Made by a program: the position numbers and the translations under genes | Assembly (NCBI RefSeq): GCF_004114935.1 | Contig: NZ_CP022221.1 | Span: 8,329,001 to 8,393,000 of the forward strand | Reading direction: 5' to 3' | Origin: Bradyrhizobium zhanjiangense | GTDB taxonomy: Bacteria > Pseudomonadota > Alphaproteobacteria > Rhizobiales > Xanthobacteraceae | DNA: 64,000 bases | The notes under the pieces: model-generated | What the model saw: only the letters and a program-made list of their open reading frames with translations | What the model was told of the DNA's origin: nothing | Database searches by the model: none | In this document: in pieces, positions 54,181 to 63,442 of the stretch | Layout: every line of letters begins with the position of its first letter | Position numbering within the stretch: the stretch's first letter is position 1

Positions 54181-55407
54181 TCAGGCCGCATGTTCCCTTG
54201 CTTTCGGCACGGCGCCGCTTTCGCGCAGGCTCTCGATGTCCTTTGCGTCGAAGCCGAGCTCGCCGAGAATCTCCTCGGTGTGCTCACCGAGTTCGGCCGC
54301 ACGCCGGGCCGGTTCCTTGGCGACGCCGTGCACCTGGATCGGGCTTGAGATCGTCGAGGTCAGCTTGGCGCCGGCGCCCTCGAGCGGAACGATGATCTCG
54401 TTTTCCCTCAGCTGCGGATCGTTGATCACCTCCTGCGGTCCGCGGACTTCGCCAAAAGTGACGTTCAAGCCGGCGAAGACCGAATGCCAATGCGCCATGG
54501 GTTGGGCGCTGAAAAGCTCGTCGAAGATGGCCGTGAGCGGCGTCATGTTCGCCATGATCTGCGCCGGACTGGAGAAGCGCGGATCGGTCAGCAAATCCGC
54601 GCGGCCGATCGCCTTCACGACGGTCACGAACTTGTCGGGGGTGATGATGAGGACGAACCAGGTTTCGTCGGATGACCGATACACGTTCATCGCCGCATTG
54701 GCGGGATGTGTGCGGTCGTGCCGCGGAGGAAATTTGGCGCCGGCGAGTGCTGCCTGGATCGAAACGCTGGCCGACCACACACCCTGGGCCAGCAGCGACG
54801 TCGTGACATGCGAGCCCTTGCCGGTGCGCTCGCGCCTGTACAGGGCAGTGACGATCGCCGAATAGAGGCCGACCGCCGTGGCATTGTCGCCGCTGCCGCC
54901 CACGGGCCAGGTCGGCGGCACGCCCGCATCGCGAGTCATCGACAAGAGACCGCTGCGCGCCCAATACGCCGTAACGTCGAAGCCGGGTAGGTCGGCGTCA
55001 GGACCGTTCTCGCCGAAGCCGGTCAGATCGGCGTAGATCAGGCGCGGATTCCATCCCGCGATGTCTTCATATTCGAGCTTCAGCTTCTTCCGTGCATGGT
55101 GCGGCGTGTTGACGATGAACACATCGGCCCAGTTGGCAAGCTCGAAGATGACCTGCTGCGCGCCCGGTGACTTGAGATCCAACGCGATGCTGCGCTTGTT
55201 GCGGTTGGCGAGATGCCACTGATAGGCATCTTCGGATTGCGGTTGGACCGGGGTGCGGTGCCCTTGCCGCCACATGTCGCCTTGCGGCGGCTCGACCTTG
55301 ATGACATCGGCGCCGAAGTCGGAGAGGATCACGGCCGCGCCGGGCGCAGCGACGAAGCTGGACAGGTCGACAACCTTCAAGCCGGAAAAGATGTTTTCGT
55401 TTGCCAT
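54181..55407 (-). CDS. CaiB/BaiF family CoA transferase
   Basis: 408-residue family III CoA transferase. N-terminal features are LKVVDLSSFVAAPGAAVILS, FGADVIKVEPPQGDMWRQ, RNKRSIALDLKSP and LIYADLTGFGENGP. The mid-protein GGSGDNATAVGLYSAIVTAL contains the Asp expected to form the acyl-enzyme anhydride. RERTGKGSHVTTSLLAQGVW follows. It would activate a carboxylate by CoA exchange, supplying the acyl-CoA dehydrogenase and crotonases encoded beside it. AGGAG lies directly upstream. Confidence 0.9.
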   Translation of the reverse strand: MANENIFSGLKVVDLSSFVAAPGAAVILSDFGADVIKVEPPQGDMWRQGHRTPVQPQSEDAYQWHLANRNKRSIALDLKSPGAQQVIFELANWADVFIVNTPHHARKKLKLEYEDIAGWNPRLIYADLTGFGENGPDADLPGFDVTAYWARSGLLSMTRDAGVPPTWPVGGSGDNATAVGLYSAIVTALYRRERTGKGSHVTTSLLAQGVWSASVSIQAALAGAKFPPRHDRTHPANAAMNVYRSSDETWFVLIITPDKFVTVVKAIGRADLLTDPRFSSPAQIMANMTPLTAIFDELFSAQPMAHWHSVFAGLNVTFGEVRGPQEVINDPQLRENEIIVPLEGAGAKLTSTISSPIQVHGVAKEPARRAAELGEHTEEILGELGFDAKDIESLRESGAVPKAREHAA

Positions 55408-55446
55408 TGTTGGCTCCTGAGTTCGATCGGATGGTTGACTGCAATC

Positions 55447-56253
55447 TCAGCGACCGAGAAACCGCGGCGCGCGCTTCTCGAGGAAGGCCGAAGTGCCTTC
55501 CTTCTTGTCCTCCGTGCCGGCGCACAGCCCGAAGTAAGAAGCTTCGAGGGCGAGGCCTTCGCTCTGGCTGGTTTCCATTCCCTTGTTGGTGGCATCCAGC
55601 GCGAACTTGACAGCGATCGGCGCATTGGCGGCAATCTCGTTCAGGATCGCTTCCGCGCGCGGGATCAGGTCGGACGCGGGGACGATCTCGTTGACCAGCC
55701 CGATGCGGTACGCCTCCTGCGCGCTGATCAGTCCGCCTGACAGAATGAGCTGGAGAGCACGGCCCTTGCCGACGAGGCGCGGCAGCCGCTGCGTGCCGCC
55801 ACCACCGGGAAGCAATCCGAGCTTCACCTCCGGCTGGCCATACTTCGCGTGCTCTACCGTAATGCGGATGGTGCAAGCCATCGCGGTCTCGCAGCCGCCG
55901 CCGAGCGCAAAGCCGTTGATCGCCGCGACCACCGGCTTGCCGAGATTCTCGATGAGATCGAGGACTTGCTGTCCGAAGCGGCTGGACCGTTCAGCGTCAA
56001 TGGCAGTCGCTTGCGCCATGGCGCTGATGTCGGCACCGGCGATAAAGGCTTTGTCGCCCGCTCCCGTCAGAATGACGCCGCGGATGGTCGGGTCGCTTTT
56101 CGCATCCTCGAATGCGGTCGACAGGTCCTGCCAGGTTGCTGCGTCAAGAGCGTTGAGCACCTTGGGCCGGTTGACCGTTACATAGGCGATTGCGCCCCGT
56201 GTCTCGTAGAGGACATTCGCAAGCGGTGGCGACGTAATTGCTGATGTTGACAT
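55447..56253 (-). CDS. Enoyl-CoA hydratase
   Basis: The ATG at 56253 gives 268 residues (MSTSAITSPPLANVLYETRG); an upstream in-frame ATG is less likely. Both hydratase glutamates are in place: NGFALGGGCETAMACT and YGQPEVKLGLLPGGGGTQRL. The oxyanion loop is GAGDKAFIAGADISAM. It is a standard hydratase, in contrast to the isomerase-like paralogue two genes away, so the operon can both isomerise and hydrate. Confidence 0.9.
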   Translation of the reverse strand: MSTSAITSPPLANVLYETRGAIAYVTVNRPKVLNALDAATWQDLSTAFEDAKSDPTIRGVILTGAGDKAFIAGADISAMAQATAIDAERSSRFGQQVLDLIENLGKPVVAAINGFALGGGCETAMACTIRITVEHAKYGQPEVKLGLLPGGGGTQRLPRLVGKGRALQLILSGGLISAQEAYRIGLVNEIVPASDLIPRAEAILNEIAANAPIAVKFALDATNKGMETSQSEGLALEASYFGLCAGTEDKKEGTSAFLEKRAPRFLGR

Positions 56254-56311
56254 GTTGATTGATCCTGGCTGAGGGATGGGCCGGCAGCCGAGTGCCGGCC
56301 CATTCGTGACA

Positions 56312-57532
56312 TCAGACGAAGGCACTGAACCCGGTGATCGCCTTGCCGACGATCAGGTTCTGCATCTGGTAGGTGCCTTCGTAGGAGTAGATCGCCTCGG
56401 CATCGGCAAAGAAGCGCGCCACGTTGTAATCGACCAGAATTCCGTTGCCGCCCATCAGCTCGCGGGCCCAGGCGACGGTTTCCCGTGCCTTGGACGTGCA
56501 GAATGCCTTGACGATCGCTGCCTGCGTATCCGTCAGCTTGCCTTCGGTTTCCAACTGCATCGCGCGGACCAGCATGCTTTGACAGGCCACGATGTTGGCC
56601 AGCATCCTCGCCAGAAGATCCTGAATGAGCTGGAACGACCCGATCGGCTTGCCAAACTGCAAGCGCTCCTGCGCGTATTTGAGGGCATTTTCGTAGGCAC
56701 CCATCTGGGCGCCGGTGATTTCCCAGCCAACGCCGTGCCGGGTGCCGCGCAGCACCAGCGCAGGATCGCGAAACGTCCCTTTGCCTCCCTGGAGACGGTT
56801 CGCATCGGGCACGCGGCAGTCGGTCATCGTGATCTGGCCGTTCTGCACGACCTTCAGCGCGATCTTGTTCTGCATCTTCTCGACGCTGAACCCGGGCGTC
56901 GTCTTGTTCTCGACGATGAACCCCTTCACCTGGTTATCGGCCACGTCGCGCGCCCAGACGATCGAGATGTCGCACCACGGCGCGTTGCCGATCCAGCGCT
57001 TCTGTCCGTTGAGGACCCAGGTGTCGCCTTCGCGCTGCGCCGTGGTCGTGAGACCAGCACCGGTTCCCGAGCCCACCAGCGGCTCGGTCAGCGCGAAGCA
57101 GCCGACCTTTTCCATGCGCGCCATCGGGGGCAGCCACTTCTGCTTCTGCTCCTCCGTGCCCGCGAGGTAGATGGAATTCATCGCAAGACCGGTGTGGACG
57201 CCGTGGAAAGTACAGAACGAAACATCCGTACGCGCGATCTCCAGGGCGACCAGGCCGACCAGCAAGGGGCTTCCACCGGGGCAACCGTAACCGTGCATGC
57301 CGAGGCCGGCGATGTTCAGTTCCTTGTAAGACGGGAGTAGCTCGAACGGGAATGAGTCCTCGACCCAGTGTTTGTTGATGATGGGAGCGACCTTCGTCTC
57401 CATGTAGGCGCGCACCTTCTTGACGATCGCCCTCTCCTCGTCGCCCAGCGAGTCAGCGAATTGAAAGAAGTCGGCGTTCGGCGGAGGAAGCTGTTTCGGT
57501 CCCGAAGGTTTCTGTGCAGCAGCGGTGGCCAT
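56312..57532 (-). CDS. Acyl-CoA dehydrogenase, glutaryl/crotonobetainyl-CoA type
   Basis: I chose the ATG at 57532 with GGAG 7 bases upstream; an ATG at 57544 is possible. The 406-residue flavoprotein has the FAD segments GCFALTEPLVGSGTGAGLTT and GQKRWIGNAPWCDISIVWAR. The catalytic base is Glu385 in YSYEGTYQMQNLIVG. These features fit the glutaryl-CoA/crotonobetainyl-CoA dehydrogenase branch. It is the first gene of the acyl-CoA operon, with the candidate AraC site 107 bases upstream. Confidence 0.88.
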   Translation of the reverse strand: MATAAAQKPSGPKQLPPPNADFFQFADSLGDEERAIVKKVRAYMETKVAPIINKHWVEDSFPFELLPSYKELNIAGLGMHGYGCPGGSPLLVGLVALEIARTDVSFCTFHGVHTGLAMNSIYLAGTEEQKQKWLPPMARMEKVGCFALTEPLVGSGTGAGLTTTAQREGDTWVLNGQKRWIGNAPWCDISIVWARDVADNQVKGFIVENKTTPGFSVEKMQNKIALKVVQNGQITMTDCRVPDANRLQGGKGTFRDPALVLRGTRHGVGWEITGAQMGAYENALKYAQERLQFGKPIGSFQLIQDLLARMLANIVACQSMLVRAMQLETEGKLTDTQAAIVKAFCTSKARETVAWARELMGGNGILVDYNVARFFADAEAIYSYEGTYQMQNLIVGKAITGFSAFV

Positions 57533-57638
57533 TTCGATCTCCATTTCGATGCGGGGCCTGCGACTGCAGCAGGCGTCTCGTTCCAACTCATCGAACCTAG
57601 TGAAGCGACCGCCCGAAGGCTTTGCGCGGCTTGCTCTG

Positions 57639-57655
57639 GTTTTGTCATTTGTTGC
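57639..57655 (+). promoter_or_regulatory. 17-base motif shared by the two AraC loci (copy 1)
   Basis: GTTTTGTCATTTGTTGC, identical to 60515-60531. It lies 107 bases upstream of the acyl-CoA dehydrogenase ATG and downstream of the AraC gene. Nearby GCCGATGC and GCGGGGATA blocks are also conserved between the two loci. Candidate AraC-type half-sites. Confidence 0.55.
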
Positions 57656-57815
57656 GGGCGATCGGCTGCCGATGCAAATGCGGGGATACAGGCCGCGGCA
57701 TACTCAGGACTGTCTGAGGTGTTGGCCGGGCTGTGAAAATGCCGAACGTGTGATGCGATCAAGTGCGCATTCGACGTATTCAGATCAGGTCGAGGCCAAA
57801 ACGGAAGAGCTCGCC

Positions 57816-58778
57816 TCAGTGACCGTCCTGTTGCGATCCGAATAACTGACGAAACTGACCGGGCGCCTGCCCTGTTGCTTGCCTGAATGCGCGTGTGAAA
57901 CTGGCTTGATCAGAAAAGCTGAGCGCCAGCGCAATATCCACCAACGATCGATCACCTTGCGTCAACAAGGCTTTCGCGCGGTCAAGGCGCCTCGCGCTAA
58001 CGTAGCGATGAGGGGGTTGCCCGACGGCTTGCTTGAAGGCACGGGCAAAGTGGTATCGGCTCAGGCAAGCAATCGATGCCATGAGATCAAGGTTGAGATC
58101 GCTTTCCAGGTTCGCTTCGATGTATTCCAGCACACGCTGGAGTCTGCGCCGATCGAGCGCTCCTCTTGCGAGAGAAACAATGGACTGGCCGATCGATGCC
58201 CCGGTGTATTTTTGAACCAACCTCGCTGCGAGACACGATGCGAGGCCTTCAATGAGCAGACTGCCGGCGGAGGTCTGGGTCTGTAGCTCCGATGCGATTG
58301 CACATCCGATCTCGGCCAGCAGCGGATCGTCGAAAGCACTTTCGTAGCTCAACGAGCCGATTGCGGACTTATCGACTTTGATATCGGAATTGCCCAGCGA
58401 GAAGTGGCTGAGTGGAAGATAGATATGCAAAACTCCGCTCATATCTTCGGCTATATCAACCGAACCGTCCTGCAAACCAGGAGGGGATAGCCACGCGACA
58501 CCTCGCCTTACGACTATCCGACTTTCAATGCCTGGAGCGCGCCGCGCGATGAACGAATTATTGCCGCGGACATCGATACAAATTCTGATTTCGGATTGTG
58601 GGGTCCTCCAAGGGACCACCGCTTTGCTGACATTGCACAATTGGGCCGACAGGCCGGACCAGCCTCGATTCGTGGAAGTCGATAGCAAATTCACGGGGCC
58701 ATGCTTCCCCCAAAAATCGTAGTACGGCCACCGCGCATTGCGAGGCGCACCAGCCGGTTGCTCCTGCCGAACTTCCAT
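57816..58778 (-). CDS. AraC-family transcriptional regulator (paralogue 1, intact)
   Basis: ATG at 58778 follows AAGGAG. The 320-residue protein has an N-terminal ~200-residue ligand domain (VVPWRTPQSEIRICIDVRGN, RRGVAWLSPPGLQDGSVDIA). The C-terminal double helix-turn-helix reads LDLMASIACLSRYHFARAFK, RYVSARRLDRAKALL and LVDIALALSFSDQASFTRAF. It lies directly upstream of the acyl-CoA operon on the same strand and most likely controls it. A close but frameshifted paralogue lies at 60605. Confidence 0.9.
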   Translation of the reverse strand: MEVRQEQPAGAPRNARWPYYDFWGKHGPVNLLSTSTNRGWSGLSAQLCNVSKAVVPWRTPQSEIRICIDVRGNNSFIARRAPGIESRIVVRRGVAWLSPPGLQDGSVDIAEDMSGVLHIYLPLSHFSLGNSDIKVDKSAIGSLSYESAFDDPLLAEIGCAIASELQTQTSAGSLLIEGLASCLAARLVQKYTGASIGQSIVSLARGALDRRRLQRVLEYIEANLESDLNLDLMASIACLSRYHFARAFKQAVGQPPHRYVSARRLDRAKALLTQGDRSLVDIALALSFSDQASFTRAFRQATGQAPGQFRQLFGSQQDGH

Positions 58779-59085
58779 GACGCGCTCCTTCAGAGTTGAC
58801 CTCACCGTTGCTCGCCGGAATTATGGGGCGGAGAGCCTCTGCTTCACTAGACGGCGGAATTGAAAGGAACCTTTCCGAACGGTGGAAGGCACGGACGACC
58901 TCGGTCCTCGACGCTCGCGGTCGGAAGTCGCGCGTGCGAGTGCCGGTGCCGCCCAGAGCAAGGATTGCGAGGGTCCAAGCCCCGTCACACTGATGAACCT
59001 CTCGCGTCAGACGACGATGCCGAAGGAGGCAAGCACGCTTTGGCGGCCAGAACGATTTTAGCAGCTCCCCAGTTAGCGCTACCTG

Positions 59086-60087
59086 CTACTCTTGCCCAGG
59101 CGGGGTCATCGCCGTCCTCACGCCGCCCGTGCGGCTCATAGCTTCAGCCGACTTGACAGGTTTTGCCGGCTCCGGAGAGGTCGCATCCGCGCTGCTTACG
59201 AAGCGACCCTGCACCGGCTTCGGCATCAGTTCGACCATCGCTGCATTGGGGATGCCTGCCTGAGCAACCATATCGGTGGTGACGAGATTGGTCAGTCGCA
59301 ATTCATCCCGAGACAGTTCATGCAGATCTTCCCACGGTGGCACGTTCAGCGACAGCGACAACAGATCGCCCGCGCCGCCCATCTCGAAGGTGTATTTGGC
59401 GAGACGCCCGATGTCGCGTTCCACGATCACCAGATCATCTGCGCTGTAGGTTGCGGCCTTGGCGTCATTGGCGCGGTCGCCGAGCCAGATCTGATGCACC
59501 CGGACATGGGCAGTCTCGGGCACATAACGCGTCTTGCCCGACAGCAGAAGGAACACGCACATCGATTCGCAATAGGCTACGGGCGCCATATTGGCAGAAG
59601 TACCCTGGACGGTATTGGTCTGCACGCTGACGCCGACGGTGGTCAGTGCCCCAAGCTCGCGGAAACGCCTTCCAAGCGCGATCGAGGCGTTGACCGAACC
59701 GCCGCTGGAATCCAGCACGATGGTCGCGCCGCCGAGTTGTCGCCCACGGGCGAATTCATCAAAATCCCTTGGACTGTCGGCAGTCACGATCCCGGCCGCG
59801 CTGACCCAGCCCCGGCAATTCGGCTGGCAGTCGACCCAAGTGAACTTCATCGGCAGTTTGCGCTCTTCGAGGGCGACGCCGGCATGCACCGAACCGCTCA
59901 GCACAGCCATCAATGCGATGCAAAGGCCTGCGCCAACGAACAGCATCCATCCTCGGGTTTCCGCCCAACGCGCGCGATCTGAGGCGCGATCCGAGCGGCG
60001 GATGCGCTCCGAGGATTCGACTCTCGAGATTGTCGCCATGTTGATCAAGAGCGAAACGGCAAGCAGGTACACTGGTATCACGAACAT
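59086..60087 (-). CDS. ClpP-like membrane-anchored periplasmic protein
   Basis: 333 residues. A first hydrophobic segment (MFVIPVYLLAVSLLINMATI) and a second helix near residues 47-70 (WMLFVGAGLCIALMAVLSGS) precede a ClpP/crotonase-like domain: TIVLDSSGGSVNASIALGRR, VAYCESMCVFLLLSGKTRYV with the likely nucleophile Ser, and VRVHQIW with the His. Such proteins are frequent in bradyrhizobia and are thought to be periplasmic serine hydrolases. The C-terminus is a Pro/Ser-rich tail. The start could instead be the internal ATG 16 codons later. Confidence 0.7.
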   Translation of the reverse strand: MFVIPVYLLAVSLLINMATISRVESSERIRRSDRASDRARWAETRGWMLFVGAGLCIALMAVLSGSVHAGVALEERKLPMKFTWVDCQPNCRGWVSAAGIVTADSPRDFDEFARGRQLGGATIVLDSSGGSVNASIALGRRFRELGALTTVGVSVQTNTVQGTSANMAPVAYCESMCVFLLLSGKTRYVPETAHVRVHQIWLGDRANDAKAATYSADDLVIVERDIGRLAKYTFEMGGAGDLLSLSLNVPPWEDLHELSRDELRLTNLVTTDMVAQAGIPNAAMVELMPKPVQGRFVSSADATSPEPAKPVKSAEAMSRTGGVRTAMTPPGQE

Positions 60088-60110
60088 GATTGCGTAACCT
60101 CGACGGACTG

Positions 60111-60380
60111 TCAGATGGGGTCGGCCGTGCCGCGCTGGTGTACATACACCGGCGACAGTTGATGGGGCCCGGCTGACGGTACAGCTTCAGAACTGGCACT
60201 TTGCCTGGGTTGATGCTTGGCCCGCCATTTTGGGCCGGGGCCGCGCATGTAGTGCAGTTCGGGCCGGTAGCTGTCGCGTATGTCCATGATCAGGTTGTGA
60301 ACGACGTTGCCGAAGTGGGATGCTGACTCAGCCGTCTTGCGAGCAAAACCTGACAACGCGCTTGCATCTATGATTCTCAT
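60111..60380 (-). CDS. Hypothetical protein, 89 residues
   Basis: The ATG at 60380 has GAGGAG 9-10 bases upstream and begins MRIIDASALSGFARKTAESA. The middle HNLIMDIRDSYRPELHYMRG, then a basic, Pro-rich tail, shows no family I know. Copy 2 of the AraC-associated 17-base motif lies 135 bases upstream, so it may be under AraC control. Confidence 0.55.
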   Translation of the reverse strand: MRIIDASALSGFARKTAESASHFGNVVHNLIMDIRDSYRPELHYMRGPGPKWRAKHQPRQSASSEAVPSAGPHQLSPVYVHQRGTADPI

Positions 60381-60514
60381 CACGGAGCTCCTCAGCTGTA
60401 TTGCCGTTCGAACGCTAAGCAATCGCTGGTGCCCAACAGCGACGGTCCTTGTGCCTTGCTTCGTCGCAATCGATAGTGAAGGCACCGGCCGAATTCTTTG
60501 CTTCGCATGCTGTC

Positions 60515-60531
60515 GTTTTGTCATTTGTTGC
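60515..60531 (+). promoter_or_regulatory. 17-base motif shared by the two AraC loci (copy 2)
   Basis: GTTTTGTCATTTGTTGC, identical to 57639-57655. It lies between the second AraC gene and the 89-residue gene, 135 bases upstream of the latter's ATG. Confidence 0.55.
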
Positions 60532-60604
60532 TGGCGAGATGAACGATGCCGATGCGGGATAATGGCCGCGCGTGTTTGAGATTGATGATGCCGCGAGCGA
60601 CGAT

Positions 60605-61586
60605 TCACGCCAGCATCGGAAGAGCCTGCCTGATAGCAGCCGGTGGTGAATCGTGTTGTCGCGATCCAAACTCGCGGCGGTATTGGCCGGGCGCCCGGCC
60701 TGTTGCTTGCCTGAATGCGCGTGTGAAGCTTGCTTGGTCGGAAAAGCTGAGCGCCAACGCAACATCCACCAACGATCGATCACCTTGCATCAACAAGGCT
60801 TTCGCGCGGTCAAGGCGCCTGGCGCTAACGTAGCGATGAGGAGATTGTCCGACGGCTTGCTTGAAGGCGCGGGCAAAGTGGTATCGGCTCAGGCAAGCAA
60901 TGGATGCCATCAGGTCGAGGCTGAGATCGCCTTCCAGGTTCGTTTCAATGTAATCCAGCACACGCTGAAGCCTGCGTCGATCCAGAGCTCCACTTGCGCG
61001 AGGAGCCATGGACTGGCCGGCCGATGTCCCGATGCACTTTTGGACCAACCTCGCCGCTAGGCTGGATGCAAGGCCTTCAATGAGCAGACTGCCGGTGGAG
61101 GTTTCGGTCTGCAATTCCGATGCGATTGCACATCCGATTTCAGCCAGCAGCGGATCTTCGAAAGCGCTTTCGTAGCTAAGCCCGTGGACCGCGGCCAGAT
61201 CGATATTGATATCGAAATTACCGGACGAGAAATGGCTGAGTGGAAGATAAATATGCAGAATTCCCGTCATATCTTCGGCGATGTCAACCGAACCTTCCTG
61301 CAAACCAGGAGGAGAGAGCCAAACTGTGCCTCGCCTTGCGATTATCCGGCTCTCGACGCCTGGGGCCCGTCGCGTAACCAGCGATTCATTGCCGCGAGTA
61401 TCTACGAAAATCCTGATATCGGATTGTGGGGTTCTCCATGGGATTACCCCTTTGCGAACGGTCACACAGTTGGGCCGACAGGCCGGACCAACCTCGATCC
61501 GCTGAAGATGAGAGAATTCCCTCGAAACCATAGTGCTCCAATCCATATCGAGTCGCAGCGGCCGGTTGATCATGTCGGATTTCCAA
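60605..61586 (-). pseudogene. AraC-family regulator paralogue 2, frameshifted
   Basis: Most of the protein is intact and very close to paralogue 1: VIPWRTPQSDIRIFVDTRGN onward, with the full double helix-turn-helix (YHFARAFKQAVGQSPHRYVS, SFTRAFRQATGRAPGQYR). The matching N-terminus (MEIRHDQPAAATRYGLEHYG, then ADRGWSGLSAQLCDRS) lies in another frame and joins only if one base near 61462 is removed. Its start would be TTG after GGAG, where paralogue 1 has ATG. The alternative in-frame start at 61573 gives an N-terminus with no similarity. Either a pseudogene or a sequencing error. Confidence 0.7.
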
Positions 61587-61650
61587 GACACGCTCCTACA
61601 GAGTGAGAGCTTCAACGTTGTTGATGGTCGGTTTTGCAAACCAAGTCTCC

Positions 61651-62145
61651 TCACGCCGCGACTTTTCGCAGAACAACAAGCTTGGCCTTCTGAACCAGAA
61701 CAACGTCGCCACGTTGGTTTATGGTCCGGCTCAGAAGGACTATCGTTCCGCGCTCGGGTCGGGAGCGTGATGGTGTGACTTCAACTACTTCGCTCTCAAC
61801 ATGGAGCACGTCGCCCGGACGGGCCGGTGCCGGCCAGCTCACCTCGCCGCCGGCGCCGACGAAACCGCCGGCGAGTGGCGGACCACTCTCGACATTCAGG
61901 CGCATTGTGATCGCGGCGGTGTGCCAACCGCTCGCCGCCAAACCCTTGAAGAATGTCCGCTCAGCCGCGTGCTCGTCCGTATGAAAGGGTTGCGGATCGA
62001 ACTGAAGACCGAATGACTTGATCTGCGCTTCGTCGAGCCTGTACGTTCCAGTGGTAAAGCGTTGTCCGACGTGAAGATCGTCAAGATACAATTGATCTGA
62101 TTGGGCTGTAATTGCGACTTCGTCGCTCATTTGAATCCCAGTCAT
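61651..62145 (-). CDS. MaoC-like dehydratase (hot-dog fold)
   Basis: 164 residues after a strong GAGGAGG site. The MaoC/R-specific enoyl-CoA hydratase pattern is clear: LYLDDLHVGQRFTTGTYRLD, then the catalytic Asp/His in SFGLQFDPQPFHTDEHAA, GLAASGWHTAAITMRL and PARPGDVLHVESEVVEV. It acts on a CoA- or ACP-linked enoyl substrate in the cytoplasm. It precedes the frameshifted AraC gene on the same strand. Confidence 0.9.
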   Translation of the reverse strand: MTGIQMSDEVAITAQSDQLYLDDLHVGQRFTTGTYRLDEAQIKSFGLQFDPQPFHTDEHAAERTFFKGLAASGWHTAAITMRLNVESGPPLAGGFVGAGGEVSWPAPARPGDVLHVESEVVEVTPSRSRPERGTIVLLSRTINQRGDVVLVQKAKLVVLRKVAA

Positions 62146-62211
62146 ATCTTCCTCCTCAGGCTGAACTTGGTGAAAGCGAGTTCCGGCTGGCTTCGCTCGC
62201 TATTCCACTCC

Positions 62212-62697
62212 TCAGGCGGCGATGCTGGAATAACTTGCGCCCTCACGCTCAGCTTTGCCGTTCCGGGCTTCGATGGCCTTGACGGAGTTTTCAAACGCCT
62301 TGTCCAGAACCCGCCTGCCGATCGTCCCGAGCACGAAGCCGAGCAGCCGCCCCGTCAGGTTCTTGCCGTCGCGTGTGACGACCACATCGATGTCTGTCGT
62401 GCCGTCGGGCCGACGCGCGAAGGTGTAGATGTGACCCGACGCACCACCCCAGACGTTGGAGTCGGTCGTCGTGAGGACGACGCGGGCAGGATCGGACCAG
62501 TCGTAGTGCAGGCGCTCCCAGATCCCGCCCGAGCCTTCAGTGACGTCGGCATGCGAGCCGCTCCGATGATGCACCTTGAGATACGCATCGCTGCTGTTGC
62601 CAAAGACCTTCGAGCGGCCGGGCCCGAAATCGGTCAGGCCGGCGACGTACTGCTCGGGCGTCGCCGTGGTCCTGCGATGAAGATGGATGGTGGACAT
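62212..62697 (-). CDS. SRPBCC (START-like) family protein
   Basis: ATG at 62697 follows AGGGAGA. The 161-residue protein (MSTIHLHRRTTATPEQYVAG) has the polyketide-cyclase/SRPBCC layout: a first strand, GIWERLHYDWSDPARVVLTT in the sheet, GTTDIDVVVTRDGKNLTGRL, and a long C-terminal helix (GTIGRRVLDKAFENSVKAIE). It probably binds a hydrophobic ligand; no enzymatic role can be inferred. Confidence 0.75.
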   Translation of the reverse strand: MSTIHLHRRTTATPEQYVAGLTDFGPGRSKVFGNSSDAYLKVHHRSGSHADVTEGSGGIWERLHYDWSDPARVVLTTTDSNVWGGASGHIYTFARRPDGTTDIDVVVTRDGKNLTGRLLGFVLGTIGRRVLDKAFENSVKAIEARNGKAEREGASYSSIAA

Positions 62698-62752
62698 GTG
62701 CAGTCTCCCTGGCTGCGTTCCGCTTAGCGAGCGCAACCGTTCAAGTCGAAGT

Positions 62753-63079
62753 TCAGTTCGAGGCTGTGCTCGGTTTGCGAACCAGCACGCTGTCACCTTC
62801 CCGGCTGATCTCGATCACGCCCGCTGGCTGCGGTGTCGAGAGAAGCAGGCGCTGACCAGGTGTGAGAAGAGATACGACGCGGAACGGTGTTCCTGTCTCG
62901 CCCTGCGCCAGGGTGGCGACCACGCGAAATCCATCGCGCTCGACAGTGTAGTAGGCGACCCCCGATATCCCGCCGAGGTCGATGCTCTTGGCCTCAATTG
63001 GACGCAGCCCCTCTGCGTGGGCGGCCGTCAGGGAAGCGATACCGAATACAGTGGCGAATAGCGTGTTGCGGATTGACAT
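62753..63079 (-). CDS. Small exported hypothetical protein
   Basis: ATG at 63079 has AGGAGA upstream. The 108-residue product has a signal peptide (MSIRNTLFATVFGIASLTAA) and a beta-rich mature part (GGISGVAYYTVERDGFRVVA, RVVSLLTPGQRLLLSTPQPA). I know it only as a type of small periplasmic protein common in bradyrhizobia. Confidence 0.7.
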   Translation of the reverse strand: MSIRNTLFATVFGIASLTAAHAEGLRPIEAKSIDLGGISGVAYYTVERDGFRVVATLAQGETGTPFRVVSLLTPGQRLLLSTPQPAGVIEISREGDSVLVRKPSTASN

Positions 63080-63126
63080 GACGATTTCTCCTAATGATTG
63101 ACGATCGAGCATCGCGAAGTCGTTGA

Positions 63127-63300
63127 TCACGACAACGGTTCGCCGCCCCGATGAATCCAGGTTCCGTTAGTGACGTTGTCGGGCTGCTTGTCGATCGAGT
63201 TGGCCGGCGGGAAGACGCTGTCGTAGATCGCGCGGGCTTCTCGTATCAGCCGGAGCCGTTCGCGCTCGGCCTTCGGGATAAATTGGATGACTTCACCCAT
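63127..63300 (-). CDS. Small conserved-type hypothetical protein, 57 residues
   Basis: The frame MGEVIQFIPKAERERLRLIR, then EARAIYDSVFPPANSIDKQP, ends GTWIHRGGEPLS. It starts after GGAGG (CTGGAGGCAAAC-ATG). Codon use is good. From memory, short proteins starting MGEVIQFIPK are frequent in Bradyrhizobium. No function known. It lies just upstream of the small exported protein gene. Confidence 0.65.
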   Translation of the reverse strand: MGEVIQFIPKAERERLRLIREARAIYDSVFPPANSIDKQPDNVTNGTWIHRGGEPLS

Positions 63301-63442
63301 GTTTGCCTCCAGTTCGTAACGCCGTTTTCCGGCGGGTCATGACTGGGAGGTGGGGCAAAAGGCCTGGGTCAACAGGCCGGGAAATCGGGAGTCATCCTTC
63401 CAGATTTTGGAAGCCCGACAGCGGAGCTCGCACCGTCAGGGT

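Noticed and set aside
58900..58990. GC-rich stretch (gtgcgagtgccggtgccgcc) reminiscent of a tRNA 3' end
   Set aside because: The T-loop consensus is broken and no cloverleaf can be drawn. At most a very decayed tRNA or attachment-site copy.
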